NCBI GenBank assembly: GCA_018296165.2
Contig: JACKQL020000098.1
Span: 109,245-173,244, forward strand
Source: Termitomyces sp. T153
Taxonomy: Eukaryota > Basidiomycota > Agaricomycetes > Agaricales > Lyophyllaceae
Length of the DNA stretch: 64,000 nucleotides
Direction of reading: 5' to 3'
In this document: positions 36,600 through 48,521 of the stretch, one piece after another
Position numbering within the stretch: the first letter of the stretch is position 1
Layout: each line of letters begins with the position of its first letter
Translations under genes and position numbers: made by a program
The notes under the pieces: model-generated
Seen by the model: only the letters and a program-made list of their open reading frames with translations
The model's database searches: none
What the model was told of the DNA's origin: nothing

Positions 36600-37300
36600 T
36601 CCATAGTGGGCAAAGCTGTCCTTCATCCAGTATTTGGATCCTTGATGGTAATGATAGCACTACCATCCTGCAGATTCTGAATATTGCTTTCTGTCAAGGT
36701 ATCAAATGGTCTGCCCAGCAATACAGTGTAAGCAGGCTTCTCAAAGATATGGACTTGCAGATACACAGTAAATCCTTCTGCAAAGATGAATGGCACATTG
36801 TGAGCCAAACCCACTGACTCATTCACCTGTTTATTTGCACTTTTCATGCACAACCTTATATCAGGATCCCAAGTCAACCTTACTCTCAAAGCTTCAGCTC
36901 AGGCCATGCAGACTATTTGAGATCCACTATCTAAGATTGTCTCCACCCTTCCTTTGCAGTTAACTACAGGATTCAATGATTTTAGGACTTGTAGGTCTCT
37001 AGCTACATAGACTACCACTGGCTTCTTATCTGGAGGAATATTTTCCAGGTAGGTAGCAACACAATCCTCATGCACCACTGCCCCTGTGGGCAACCCTAAT
37101 TGAGTTCCATCAGCAATGGAATAAGTTGCCATTGGCAAGTCATTGACATTAACCTGACTTGATTCCTCTTCTGTCATGACTACCTGTTCCTGGACAGCTA
37201 CTTTAGGGACTCCAAAGTTGACAAGTCTAGACCCTGGAGTCTGTTTTTGAGTTAACTTGTGTATCATTGCATTTCTCAAGTCAGGTGCCACCTCCCATAA
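36600..37300 (-). pseudogene. retropepsin-type protease region, Ty3/Gypsy family 2
   Basis: Minus strand. The motif ILDSGSQIVCMA near 36935-36900 carries the aspartate of an aspartic protease; downstream is LAHNVPFIFAEGFTVYLQVH and VLLGRPFDTLTES. The same order is seen in element 3, where the catalytic Asp is changed. Confidence 0.8.
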
Positions 37301-37330
37301 TTCTCCAGCTGTCAGTAGAACAGCTGTCCC

Positions 37331-38252
37331 TCATATTTTATCTATTGCTTTTTCCATCTCTTTTCTATTCCCAAGGGGAGGGTCTTTTCCTGTGGCCTGC
37401 ACTGGATTTCTCCTGTCCCCATTGAAGGCTAGTACCTTTTCAAAAGGTAAGTTACATTTTGGTTCAATATTGTTCTGCACTGGCAGAGTTGATTTTGTTC
37501 TCCAAGAGTGTTCAGCTGATCTCTCAGGTGCTTTAGGTACCCTTGGTGAAGTGGTCTCTCTTCCTGGCACCTTTTTTGAGCCCTCTATAAATCCTTGGAG
37601 CTGGGCTGCTGCCCTTCATTGGAGTTTGCTGTGTTCCTAGTGTTCATCAACACTGACATCAGTTCTCCCATTTTTGCTAGGCTCCTTTCTACCTCAGCCA
37701 GCCTGTTTGACTCATTTTGACTGATCTTTTCCAACAAATCATCCCTGGTATCATGAGCTGCATTCACATAAGTGTTAAAGACTTGGTTGTCTGCAAGCTC
37801 TTCCTCTGTCCAACCAAAAAGCAAGTTTATGGCTTGATTGTTGAGAGCATTGATTCTATTACAGGGAGACTTGTTTGAAGAGTCTCTGTGCACAGGCATC
37901 CTGTTAGGCAGACAAGGTCTTTCTTTTATTACTATGACCTATCCTTCTAGGATGTGTGACTTCAAGTGTTCACACTCAGCAATCCTATGTCCTGGTTTCC
38001 AACAGTAAAAGCAGTTTGCTCCTGCAGTGTATATAGCCAGAGTGGAATAGAGGGCAGGAGCTGCTCCATCTACTCTAACATTATTCCTTGCAGTCAGGAA
38101 GGTGGGCCAATTTTTCCTCTGATTCCTCTTCTTTAATCCTCTCTTTTGTATCTACAGTCTCTGTGTCCTCATTGATTATTCTGTCTGAATGCAAAGACTT
38201 CCTGCCCACCAGGGCTGTCACTACTGCTATTACTTCAAAGAGATCATATTAG
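37331..38252 (-). pseudogene. gag 3' part of element 2, with CCHC knuckle
   Basis: Minus strand. Starting at the edge of the inserted element (38252), the sequence reads YDLFEVIAVVTALVGRK, then a CCHC zinc knuckle CFYCWKPGHRIAEC around 38010-37965, then a Gln/Asn- and Arg-rich part (37899-37585). The 5' part of this gag is at 51890-52440, on the far side of element 3; joined across the insertion the frame runs on. Confidence 0.8.
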
Positions 38253-39390
38253 TGATAAGACCCACTTGTTGCTGAGCACCATTTTTGGCATTTCTGACTG
38301 GAGAGCAGCTGATTAGTTTGACATGGCACAAGTCACAATACTCAGCATGTGAGGCCTGGCCACAAGGTTTGGAACAATGTAGCTTTTGCATGGGATTTTA
38401 GCAACCATGAGACCTATTGATCATGAGCAATATCACATGGAGTCTGGACTTTGGGTCTAGAACAACAAGGCCAAGACCTTGCTTAGCAACAATTGCTAGT
38501 GACTTTTCTGGCAACAACACAGCTTTCCCACCAAATATGGATATATTAACAGTCATGTGATTTCTTACTTATCATTTTTCTTGTTGAGCTTACAAACATA
38601 CTTGAATGGTGTTTACACTTCAGGTATTGACATTGGACTTGTTCTTTCCTTGCAATTGATTACCTTTATGCATCACATTGACTTTGCTTATTTTTTTCAC
38701 TTGGTTACAGATTAACACCTCATATGTATCATAAACACTTTGGCAGATGCCATCACTAGTGGCAACATTGTTTCTTTTCCTATACTATACTTACAGACAG
38801 TATAAATACTGCCTGTACATAGACACCTCATCATTGAACTACCATCAAACAAACAGAGCCCAGTTCCCTCTCTCTCTCTCTAAGCTTACCAGCTTGAAAT
38901 TTTACTTTGCCTCTCTCTCTTTCTTGCTCATTATTGATAATGACTTAGTGACAAGTCTAGCCAACTCAATTACAACTTCATGTGGTACCAACTGTGGGTG
39001 CTCTTAGCTTTCATATTGACTTAGCAACACTAGTGATTATGGCTAGTGACTAGTTTGCATTTATCTCCCTTCAGTCTCTTTATTGTCACTCTCTCCTTTC
39101 TTTACCCAATTCCCCTTTCACTGATACTTAGTTCACTTTTGCTTAGTGACTCTTATGTCTTTATTTGATTTCCTTTCTCTCACTAGCAACTCTGTTACCA
39201 TCTAGTGACTTAGGCTAGCAATAGCAACTATTTCCACTTCACACACACACTGTTCGCTCTAGTTTTCTGGGATGGTTACTGACTTGCCCTCTAGATCAAC
39301 TTCCTACTGCTAGCTACCCTATCTGGTGACTAGTATTAGGTCCTCTTTTTAGGTTTTCTGCATGGCACTAGGCAGCATAGGAACACATCA
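38253..39390 (+). repeat. element 3 5' LTR
   Basis: 1138 bp, TGATAAGACC to GGAACACATCA. A promoter-like GTATAAATACTGCCTG lies near 38799-38814. The same box occurs in the other two copies. Primer-binding candidate CTGGAGCCCAC starts at 39393. Confidence 0.88.
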
Positions 39391-39555
39391 TTCTGGAGCC
39401 CACCACAAGGGGATCTTAGTTAACCATTTCACCAGAAACAAGAGCTCAAGCAAAACATTGCTTGCAAATCTTTAGTGAACTTCCCAGTCTTCTTTGTCAA
39501 CTCCTCAGCACTCTTTACCAGTAACTCAACCTTGACCCCTTGCCAACAAACTTGA

Positions 39556-42193
39556 AACTGCTAGGAACCTTTGTGACATTAGTGAAATTCTTGCCAACTT
39601 TCCAGGCACCTTTATTAAAAGCTTTCTCAACACACCCCTTTTGCTTCTTACTCCAACAGACTCTATCTTTTTCCCAGAAGCTCACTCTATCCCTTCATCA
39701 CCAACCAACCCACTTCCACCACCTTTACTGACTATCTCTAACATAAACAATGACCCCACCACTTGGTGTACTAGAATGCCACCATGCAATAACACCACTG
39801 CACCAAAGTGGAATGAAAGTTGCCCCAGGGAATTACCTCAGTACTTCAAGGAGCTGGAATACCTTTTTGCTGACTGTGGCATTATTGATGACACCCAGAA
39901 GAAGGAATACATGGCTCAATATGTATTTTACAACATGGCAAAAACTTGGCTCAGTTTACCTAAATTTGGCAACAATATAACTATCAGCAATAATGCACCT
40001 AGGCCCTATACATATCAGGAATGGAAGGCAGCAGTGCTTAGGCTGTACCTTGGCACTGATGCTAGTGCTTGTTATAACCTTGGCAATCTGGAATGACTTG
40101 TCAACCAGACCTTCAACAGCAGTTTAGTGACTTTGAGTAGATTCTCTGATTACTACCAAGACTTCCAACATATTGCTAGATGGCTTCTTGCTAATGGCAA
40201 GCTTTATTGCAATGAGGAATGTTGCTTATTCCAACAAGGTATCCCCACATTGCTATGGTCTAAAATTATTTGCCAGCTCAAAATCAGTCTTCCTGACCAC
40301 CATCCTGAGGACACTTATGATGTTGACCAAGTCTTTGAGGGTGCTAAGTGGGTTTTAAAGGGCATGGATACATCTACAACTGAGACCAGCAATGGCACCA
40401 GTGGTATTACTTTGTTGTCACCAATTGCTAATGCACCAGTTCCATTATTGCCTACACCTAAGCAGGAAACCCTTGAATTAGTGACAACAACAGCAATTGT
40501 CAGTGCCTTAGAATGTTTGGAGGCCCTCTTGACCAATGACAATGCTCAGCCCTGCCAACAGTTTGCTAGCAGCACTTGCCACTTCTGTGGCAAAACAGGT
40601 CATACTATAGTCTGTGGCACTTGTATTAAGATGGAACATATGATCCAACAAGGTAAGATTTGTTGTAATGCAGAAGGGAAAATCATTTTATCATCTGGCA
40701 CTATGATACCCAACTATTTTGGCAAATGGCTCTATGTAGAACACCTTGAGGAATGGCACAGGCTTAACTCAGGACAAATTGTTACTGGCAGACTCTCTTC
40801 TAATGCTAACCCAGACCCTGAGCAAGCAGCTATGTAGCAGTCACTAATTCATGAGGTAATGCAACAGGATGTTGCTATGAGCTGAGTGCTAACTGCTAGG
40901 AATCTTCATAACATTAGCAAAATATTTGCTGACTTCTCAGGCACCTTCATTGAGAGTTTTCTCAATGCACCCCTCTTGCCTTTAATGTCTACCAACACCA
41001 TCTTCTTTCCAGAAGCTCACTCTATTCCTTCATTGACAACTAACTCTCTACCACTGCCAATACTAACTATTGCTACTGTGAACAATGACTCTGCCACTCA
41101 GCATGCTAGAATGCCACCATGCAATAACACTACTGCACCTAAGTGGGATGAGAGTTGCTCTAGAGAACTTCCCCAATACTTTAAGGAACTGGAATACCTT
41201 TTTGCTGACCATGACATTATTGATGACATTCAGAAGAAGGAATATGCAGCTTGATACATCTCCTATGACACAGCAGAAATCTGGCTTGGCTTACCTAAAT
41301 TTGGCAACAATGCACCTCAGCCCTATACTTACCAGGAATGGAAGGCAGCAGTGCTCAGGTTGTACTTTGGCACTGACACTAGTGCTCAATACAACCTTGG
41401 CAACCTTGAACAACTTGTCAACCAGACCTTCAACAGCAGATTGGTGATATTGGGCAGATTTTCTGACTACTATTGAGACTTCCAACATATTGCTAGATGG
41501 CTTCTCACTAATGGCAAGCTCTACCACAATGAGGAATGTTGTCTCTTCCAACAAGGTATCCCCACATTGCTATAGTCTAAAATTGTTTGCTGACTCAAAA
41601 TTACACTCCCTGACCACCATCCTGAGGACCACTACAATGTTGATCAAGTTTTTGAAGGTGCTAAATGGGTTTTGAAGAGCATGCACACCTCTATGACCAA
41701 GACTAGCAATGACACCACTTTATTGCCAATTGCTAAGGCCCCAGTTTCACTATCACCTATGCCCAAGTGGGAAAACCTCAAGTCAGCAACAACTACAGCA
41801 ATCATCAGTGCTTTGGAATGATTGGAAGCCTTCTTGACCAACAATAATGCTCAGCCTTGCCAACAGTTCACTAGCAGTACTTGCCACTTCTGTGGCAAAA
41901 CAGGTCACACCATAGTCCATGGCACTTGCATTAAAATGGAGCACATGATTCAACAGGGTAAGATCCATTGTAATGCTAAAGGCAAGATCATCTTACCATT
42001 AGGTGCTATGATTCCCAACTATTTCAGCAAGTGGCTTTACATGGAACAGATTGAGGAATGGCATCAACTTAATCCAGGACAAATCATTACTGGCAGGCTC
42101 TCTTCTAATGCTAACCCAGACCCTGAGCAAGCAGCTATGTAGCAGTCACTCATTCATGAGGTAATGCAACAGGATGCTGCTATGAGCTGAGCA
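39556..42193 (+). pseudogene. gag of element 3, tandemly duplicated
   Basis: Two head-to-tail copies of a gag segment with a period of 1335 bp: copy 1 about 39556-40890, copy 2 about 40891-42193. Both carry MPPCNNTTAPKW, ELPQYFKELEYLFAD and the CCHC knuckle CHFCGKTGHTIV (copy 1 near 40580, copy 2 near 41890), and both end in NANPDPEQAAM followed by TAG. Copy 2 has more in-frame stops. The block before the knuckle resembles a retrotransposon capsid. Confidence 0.85.
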
Positions 42194-42286
42194 CTAAGCA
42201 AGGAAGAATGCATCAAAGCATGGAAATGTGAACTGTTTGCACTTAGGCAACCTGGTGAAAAGTTTGATGATGTACAAGTCTCCTGC

Positions 42287-43328
42287 ATGGCATATCAACC
42301 AGCAAGCAATATCCCCAAGGTGACACCCTTGACTAACAACACTCTGGCAACTTCATCCCCTTTCAATTCTGTACCAGCTCCTGCCACTAAGCCAGCAGAC
42401 AAGGGCAAAGCATCTAACCAACCTGTTACTAATGAACAACTGCCCATCACTAAAGAACCTGTCACTCAGCCTCCAGTTCACCCATTTTCTGGCATCCCCA
42501 GCTGCTATGCTCCACCTGCTAACAGGAATTTTACTGCTCTCAACAGATCTAACAACAGCACATATCAGACTATGCTACCTATTAACAACATTGAGCAATC
42601 CAAAGCAGTTTTTGAAAGGGTTTTAAGCATCAAGTTCACAGTCTCAGTTGGCAAACTTTGCTCAGTGTCTCAAGATATCAAGTATCAATTTAGGACAGCT
42701 GTCACACCCAAGCAACTTGTGGGAGCTAGCACAAATACAGTACAGGACCCCGGCAACATTTTCAAAGATGCTTTGCTGACTTTCACTATTGAAGAATCAC
42801 AGTTTTTGCTAGGATCCAATGCTGCTACCACTGATGGACTTACTCCAGATCAGGCATCAGTTGCATTGGTTGACCCCATTGAAGCATACATTGATTTGCT
42901 GCCCCTTGGAAAAGAGCCCATGGTGCTCACTGTTGCTAAGGATTCCCAAAGAAATAGAGTGCATCACCAACAGTGGCTCCCAGATTATTTTGATGTCTGC
43001 AGAAATTGCTAGCAATCTTGGTTTATCTTATGACCCCAACATTGTGTTAAATATGCAGAGCACTAATGGCACTATAGATCAATCACTAGAACTTGCCCAC
43101 AATGTTCCTTGCACCATTGGTGACATAACAGTTTATTTGCAAATACATGTTCTATGGTCCTCTGCTTATGACATTCTCCTCAGACACCTCTTTGATGTTT
43201 TAACTCAAAGTGTGGTCAACACCCTTAGCAACATTGAAACCACCATAACTATCACAGATCCAAACATAGGCATGTGGCACACAATTCCAACATTTCCACA
43301 TGGTAAATCTCAACAATACAATTGCTAA
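42287..43328 (+). pseudogene. protease region of element 3
   Basis: Begins with a Pro/Thr/Asn-rich linker and continues to PMVLTVAKDSQ. After a frame change comes ITNSGSQIILMSAEIASNLG, where the protease aspartate of DSG is Asn (codon 42969-42971). LAHNVPCTIGDITVYLQIHV and DILLRHLFDVLTQS follow, parallel to element 2. Confidence 0.82.
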
Positions 43329-43552
43329 AATGTTCACTTCAAAACCAAAGCACCCTGCTGCTTTCATCACTAAAGACATTAACAATAACAATAGCAACAC
43401 CACAGTCATTATAAGCTATGATCACTCAACTAGTCTAGCAACTTGTATAGCTTCTTGTGATTTGGACAAAGACATTATACTTACCAATTCTACCACACAG
43501 ACAAACTCTGCCCTAGCTTCTTTATGCTACTGCTAGCAATCTATCTGACTTT

Positions 43553-44990
43553 TTGTTGCTTTCTTGTTCTTATCTTGTTTCTACCAATACTTCTAATCCT
43601 TTGGTTCTTGAACAGACTTTACCTATTGACTTAAGCAATACAGACATTACCCCCACCTACATTAACATCCCTTTCCCAGCTCAGTTTGTTGCTAACAATT
43701 CTGTTAAGCAAAAAGGTGTCCAGGTAAAGAAGAAGTACAAGCCTGTCACTATGAAGACCAAACCTGTTGCTGGCCACATTAGCAAAGACTTTTGAATTGA
43801 GCAACACATTATTGGCAACCCACTAGTGACAATGCCACTGCTTGACCCAAATCAGCTGCCTTTCATACCAACACAGCAATTCACTAGCAAACATCAAGCA
43901 AAATTTGTCAAAGACCACAATACAGGCATTCTCACTAGCAATAAAATTGATGTTCTAGTCAACATGGTTGCCTAGCAAGAAAAGGCTTTTGCTTGGGAGG
44001 ACTTTGAACAAGGAAGCTTGTGCCCCAACTTCTTTCTGCCAGTATGCATACCAATGATTCCACACATACCTTGGGTTCAGCACAATTGCCCCATACCTCC
44101 AGGTCTAGAAAAGGAAGTATGTGAAATCATTTGCAACAAGATCAAGGCTAGCATCTATGAGCCTTCAAACTCCACTTATTGCTTGCAATGGTTTTGTATC
44201 CTCAAGAAGAATGGTAAGCTCAGGATTGTACACAGTCTAGAGCTGCTAAATCATGTCACCATTTGCTATTCTGGAGTGCTGCCTTTCCCAGATCATGTCA
44301 CTGAGTCTTTTGCTGAATACATATGTGGTGCTACCCTTGATCTTTACATTGGCTATGACAAGCAACTTATTGACCCAGCTTCACATGACTTAACAACATT
44401 CCAGACTCCTTTTGGCACTCTTTGCTTAGTGACCTTGCCAATGGGTTGGACTAACTCTGTGCTGATATTCCATGACAACATTACCTTCATATTGCAGCCA
44501 GAGATCCCTCACAACATACTCAGCTTTATCAACAATGTTGGTGCTAAAGGACCCAAGGACTGGAAGATCATTAACAGTATTCCCACTAAGCATCCCACTA
44601 ACCCAAACATTTGCCTAGTGCTATGGGAGTTCTTTGAACTTCTCAACAGAATTTTCCAGCAAATGAAGTATTGCAGCAGCACCTTATCAGGTCACAAGCT
44701 CATTTGATGTGCCTCAACCTTCAAGATCCTTGGTCATGTTTGCATGCCTGGGAGTTAAATCCCTGATGAAAGTTGCTTAGCCCTACTTGAGCACTGGGGC
44801 CCTTGCAAGTTGCTATCAGAAGTCCAAGCCTTTCTGGGTACAGTTGGAGTTCTTAGGATTTTTGTTAAGAATTTCACTCACCATGCCAACAACCTAATGA
44901 AGCTCACTTATGTTAGTGTCCTCTTTGAGTTTGGCCCAGATCAGATCAATGCACAGCAAGATCTTATTAAAGCTTTATAAGATGCTAAGC
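43553..44990 (+). pseudogene. reverse transcriptase of element 3, catalytic box lost
   Basis: Readable stretches include IPHIPWVQHNCPIPPGLEKE, CLQWFCILKKNGKLRIVHSL, TTFQTPFGTLCLVTLPMGWT and FHDNITFIL. The position of the Y-x-D-D box reads FINNV (44525-44539): both catalytic Asp codons have become Asn. Element 2 keeps YIDDV at the same place. Confidence 0.88.
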
Positions 44991-45134
44991 CCCTAGTTCC
45001 TATTGACTATGAATTACCTGACCCCATCATCTTAGAGGTTGACACTTCATATATTGCTGTTGGTTACTATCTTTGCCAGTGCACTAGCGACAACTGCAAA
45101 GAACACTGCTACAACCACTTTGGATCAATTATGC

Positions 45135-46286
45135 TGATAAGACCCACTTGTCACTGAGCATCATTTTTTTTGGCATTTCAGACTGGACAGCAGCTGACTA
45201 TTCTGACATGGCACAAGTCACAACACTCAGCATGTGAGGCCTAGCCCCAAGGTCTGGATCAATGTAGCCTTTGCATGGGTTTTTAGTGACCACAAAATTT
45301 ATCAATCACAAGCAATATCATGTGGAGTCTGGACCTTGGGTCTAGAGCAACAAGGCCAAGACCTTTCTTAGCAATGATTGCTGGTGACTTTCTTGGCAAC
45401 AACATGGCTTTCCCACCATATATGGATATATTGACAGTTGTGTGATTTCTTACTTATCATTTTTCTTGTTGAGCTTACAAACATACTTAAATGGTGTTTA
45501 CACTTCAGGTATTGACATTGGACTTGCTCATTTTGAGATTTATTGCCTTTACACATCACATTGACTTTGCTTATTTTTTTTACTTGGTTACAGATTGACA
45601 CCTTGTATATATCATAAACACTTTGGCAGATGCCATTGCTAGTGGTGACTATTTGTTTCTTTTCCCATACTATACCTACAAACAGTATAAATACTGCCTG
45701 TACATAGATACCAAAAGGGAATCATTGAATTGTATTACTCCATTGAATCATACTACCATCAAACAAACAGAATTTCACTTTGTTTCTATCACTCACTCTC
45801 TCTCTTGCTCTCTTTTGACAAATGACTTAGCAACAAGTCTTGCCAACTTCATCTTTGATTTGTGTGGCACCAACTGCAGGTGTCCTTAGCATGATTTTCA
45901 ACTCAGCAATGCTAGCAACTATGGCTAGTGACTAGTTTTTGTTCATCCTCATTTCAGTCTTTTTATTGTCACTCCCCCATTTCTTTCCCAACTCCCCTTT
46001 GACCACTTAAGTTTGCCCCACTTTAGTGACTCTTTCACCTTCATTTATTTTTCCCTTTCTTTCATTAGCAATCCATTGTTACTGTCTAGTGACTCAGGCT
46101 AGTGATAGCAACTATTCTCAATTCACACTCTACACACATACACACTGTTTGCTCTAGTTCTCTGGGATGGTTACTGACTTGCCCTCAACTATTAACTTCC
46201 TACTGCTAGCTACCCTATCTAGTGACTAATGTTAGGTCCTCTTTTTAGATTTCCTGCACAGCACTAGATAGCATAGGAGCACATCA
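45135..46286 (+). repeat. solo LTR of the element 3 type inside RNase H
   Basis: 1152 bp, TGATAAGACC to GGAGCACATCA, flanked on both sides by ATGC. The codons before and after join into one RNase H reading (HFGSIM followed by LSNREARFSQPK), so it inserted after element 3 and then lost its interior by LTR-LTR recombination. Confidence 0.9.
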
Positions 46287-48230
46287 ATGCTTAGCAACAG
46301 AGAGGCCAGATTCAGTCAGCCCAAGTTAGAACTATATGGACTTTATCAAGTGCTTCAAGCCTTGCAGATGTACCTTATTGGTATTAGGAACCTCATCATT
46401 GAAGTCAATGCTTGCTATATCAAGGAAATGCTACAGAACCCTGACATCCAGCCTTCTGCTAGCATGAACCATAGGATCATGACAATATTGATGTTTCACT
46501 TTGAGCTTGTTTGTGTCAAAGGAAATTTCCATGGCTCTGACAGTCTTTCATGATGCCTGCTTCAGCCTAGCAACCCCCTTTCAGACAATAGCAACAACTC
46601 TGTTTACAAGGATTGGATCAATTGCTTGCATGGCTTCATTCACCCAGTCCAGCTGCTGCTGCTGCTCCTTTGCTATGTCTCCACTGCTTCATGTCAATTA
46701 CCCACTTTTGTTGAGTTCCAGCCTCTCCAGCCTTTAGCAACTTTTGTTAGTGACAATAGCAATGCCCCATGACTAGCAAACAGCAACAATATTCAGCCTC
46801 TTCATGATAATGGCACCACCACCTATAGCAATGTACCCTGAAGTGCTAAAGTGATCACTAACAACACCCATGTGCTTTTGGTCAAGAAATGGCTTAATGA
46901 CCTTGTCAGACCTAAAGGCTTTAGCAACAACAAATATGCCACCTTCATTCACTATATATTGATGTTCTTTATTGTTGGCAGCAAGCTTTGGTGACAAAGC
47001 AGAGACAGCACACACAAGCTTTTCATTCCTGCTGACCACTGCTTATGAGTCTTGAAAGCCATGCATGATGACTTGGGACATAACAGACTTTTTGCTACCC
47101 ACTCAGCTCTTCTAGAACAGTTTTGGTGGCCTAAAGTTAGCACCAATATTGTGTAGTATATTTGTACTTGCCACCTTTGCCAGGTCCATCAGATGACTAT
47201 AGTTCTCATCCCACCAACTGTTGCTATGCCAGCACCCTTGTTCAGCAAGATATACATTGACACCATGTTCATGCTACCATCCAATAAGTTTAAGTATATT
47301 ATTTAAGGACACTGTTTGCTAATGCACTATCCCAAGTTCCACATGCTTGCTAGAAGAAACACTGAAGCCATTGCCAAGTGGTTATATGAGGATGTCATTT
47401 GCTATTGGGGAGCTCTTAGCAAAATCATTACCAACAATGGACCTCTGATCTTGAAAGCCATCACCTACTTAGCAAAAAAGTACAACTTGCACCACATTTG
47501 GATCTCAGGTTACAACAAGCACACTAACAGTATAGTTGAGTGACCTCACTTCAATGTTCACCAAGCTCTCTTCAAGGCAGTTGACAGTGATCAGTCTAGG
47601 TGGAGTACAGCTGCTTACTCAGTCTTTTGGTCAGAATGTGTTACAGTTTGCAAGTGAATGGGTTGTTCCTCTTACTATGTGACAATGAGTACCCACTCTC
47701 TGTTACCTGCTAACATAATTGAAGCAACATACTTGCAACCACCACCAAACTTGTCCTTGTCAACAACCAATCTTACAGCCCACTAAGCAATTGACTTTCA
47801 ATGTTGCTAAGAGGACCTTGACTGCCTTCATGATAATGTTCTTAGTGCTTGTCACTTAGCTGCCATTTGCTTTGAAGCAGAACATGCTGCTACAATCCAC
47901 AATTACAACTTCCAAGCTGGCAACCTTGTACTTATGCAGAACACTAGGATCAAAGTAATGCACAACAAAAAAATGAAGCCTTGATACCTAGGCCCTTTAG
48001 TGGTAATCTCTCATAACTGTGGTGGTGCTTACATTCTTTGTGAAATAAATGGCTCAATATTGCACCACCCCATAGCTGCCTTTTGCCTAGTACCCTATTT
48101 TGCTAGAGGACACATCTTAGTGCCTAGTGACACTTTTGACATTAATACTTCTTGCTTCTGTGAACTAGAACAAACTGACCTTGTAGACAATGATGATGCT
48201 GGCAATTATGCCAGCAAGGAAAACTAAAAA
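46287..48230 (+). pseudogene. RNase H end and integrase of element 3
   Basis: The RNase H part reads REARFSQPKLELYGLYQVLQ and VKGNFHGSDSLS. Integrase pieces follow: AHDDLGHNRLF-like DDLGHN near 47066, LLEQFWWPK-like text near 47115, EDVICYWGALSKIITNNG and YNKHTNSIVE. Near 48000-48220 the end reads VVISHNCGGAYILCEINGSI. IITNNG stands where gypsy elements have an Asp (ITDNG in element 2), again Asp to Asn. Many stops. Confidence 0.8.
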
Positions 48231-48521
48231 CACACTTTTCACTAAGCCTTAGCAACCTTTCTTGACTTTGCAGCTTGTCTCACCTATACTTTTTTTTTGC
48301 TAGTATTCAAAAAAACTGTCAAAATACCTTACAAAACATTAATTCTTTTCATTTTTGCTACTCTTTCCTCACAACAGAAAATTACTTTACATTTTCTTGG
48401 GCCCCTTAAGGGGGCCAGTCTACACAAGTACAAAGAAATATGAAGCCCCTTAAGGGGGCTAGTCTGTGTCCACACTGCTACAAATAACTAAAAAGATATA
48501 TGTACAAGGAAGTGGCAGTCA
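48231..48521. other. non-coding spacer with two palindromes, element 3
   Basis: Between the end of integrase and the antisense gene. It contains CCCCTTAAGGGG twice, at 48402-48413 and 48446-48457, each followed by a similar tail (GGCCAGTCTACAC and GGCTAGTCTGTGT). No coding signal. Confidence 0.65.

Noticed and set aside
38747..39007. 86-residue open frame repeated in the LTRs (also at 51244)
   Set aside because: It sits across the TATA box region of the LTR. It is kept only because the LTR copies are similar, and the third copy is broken.
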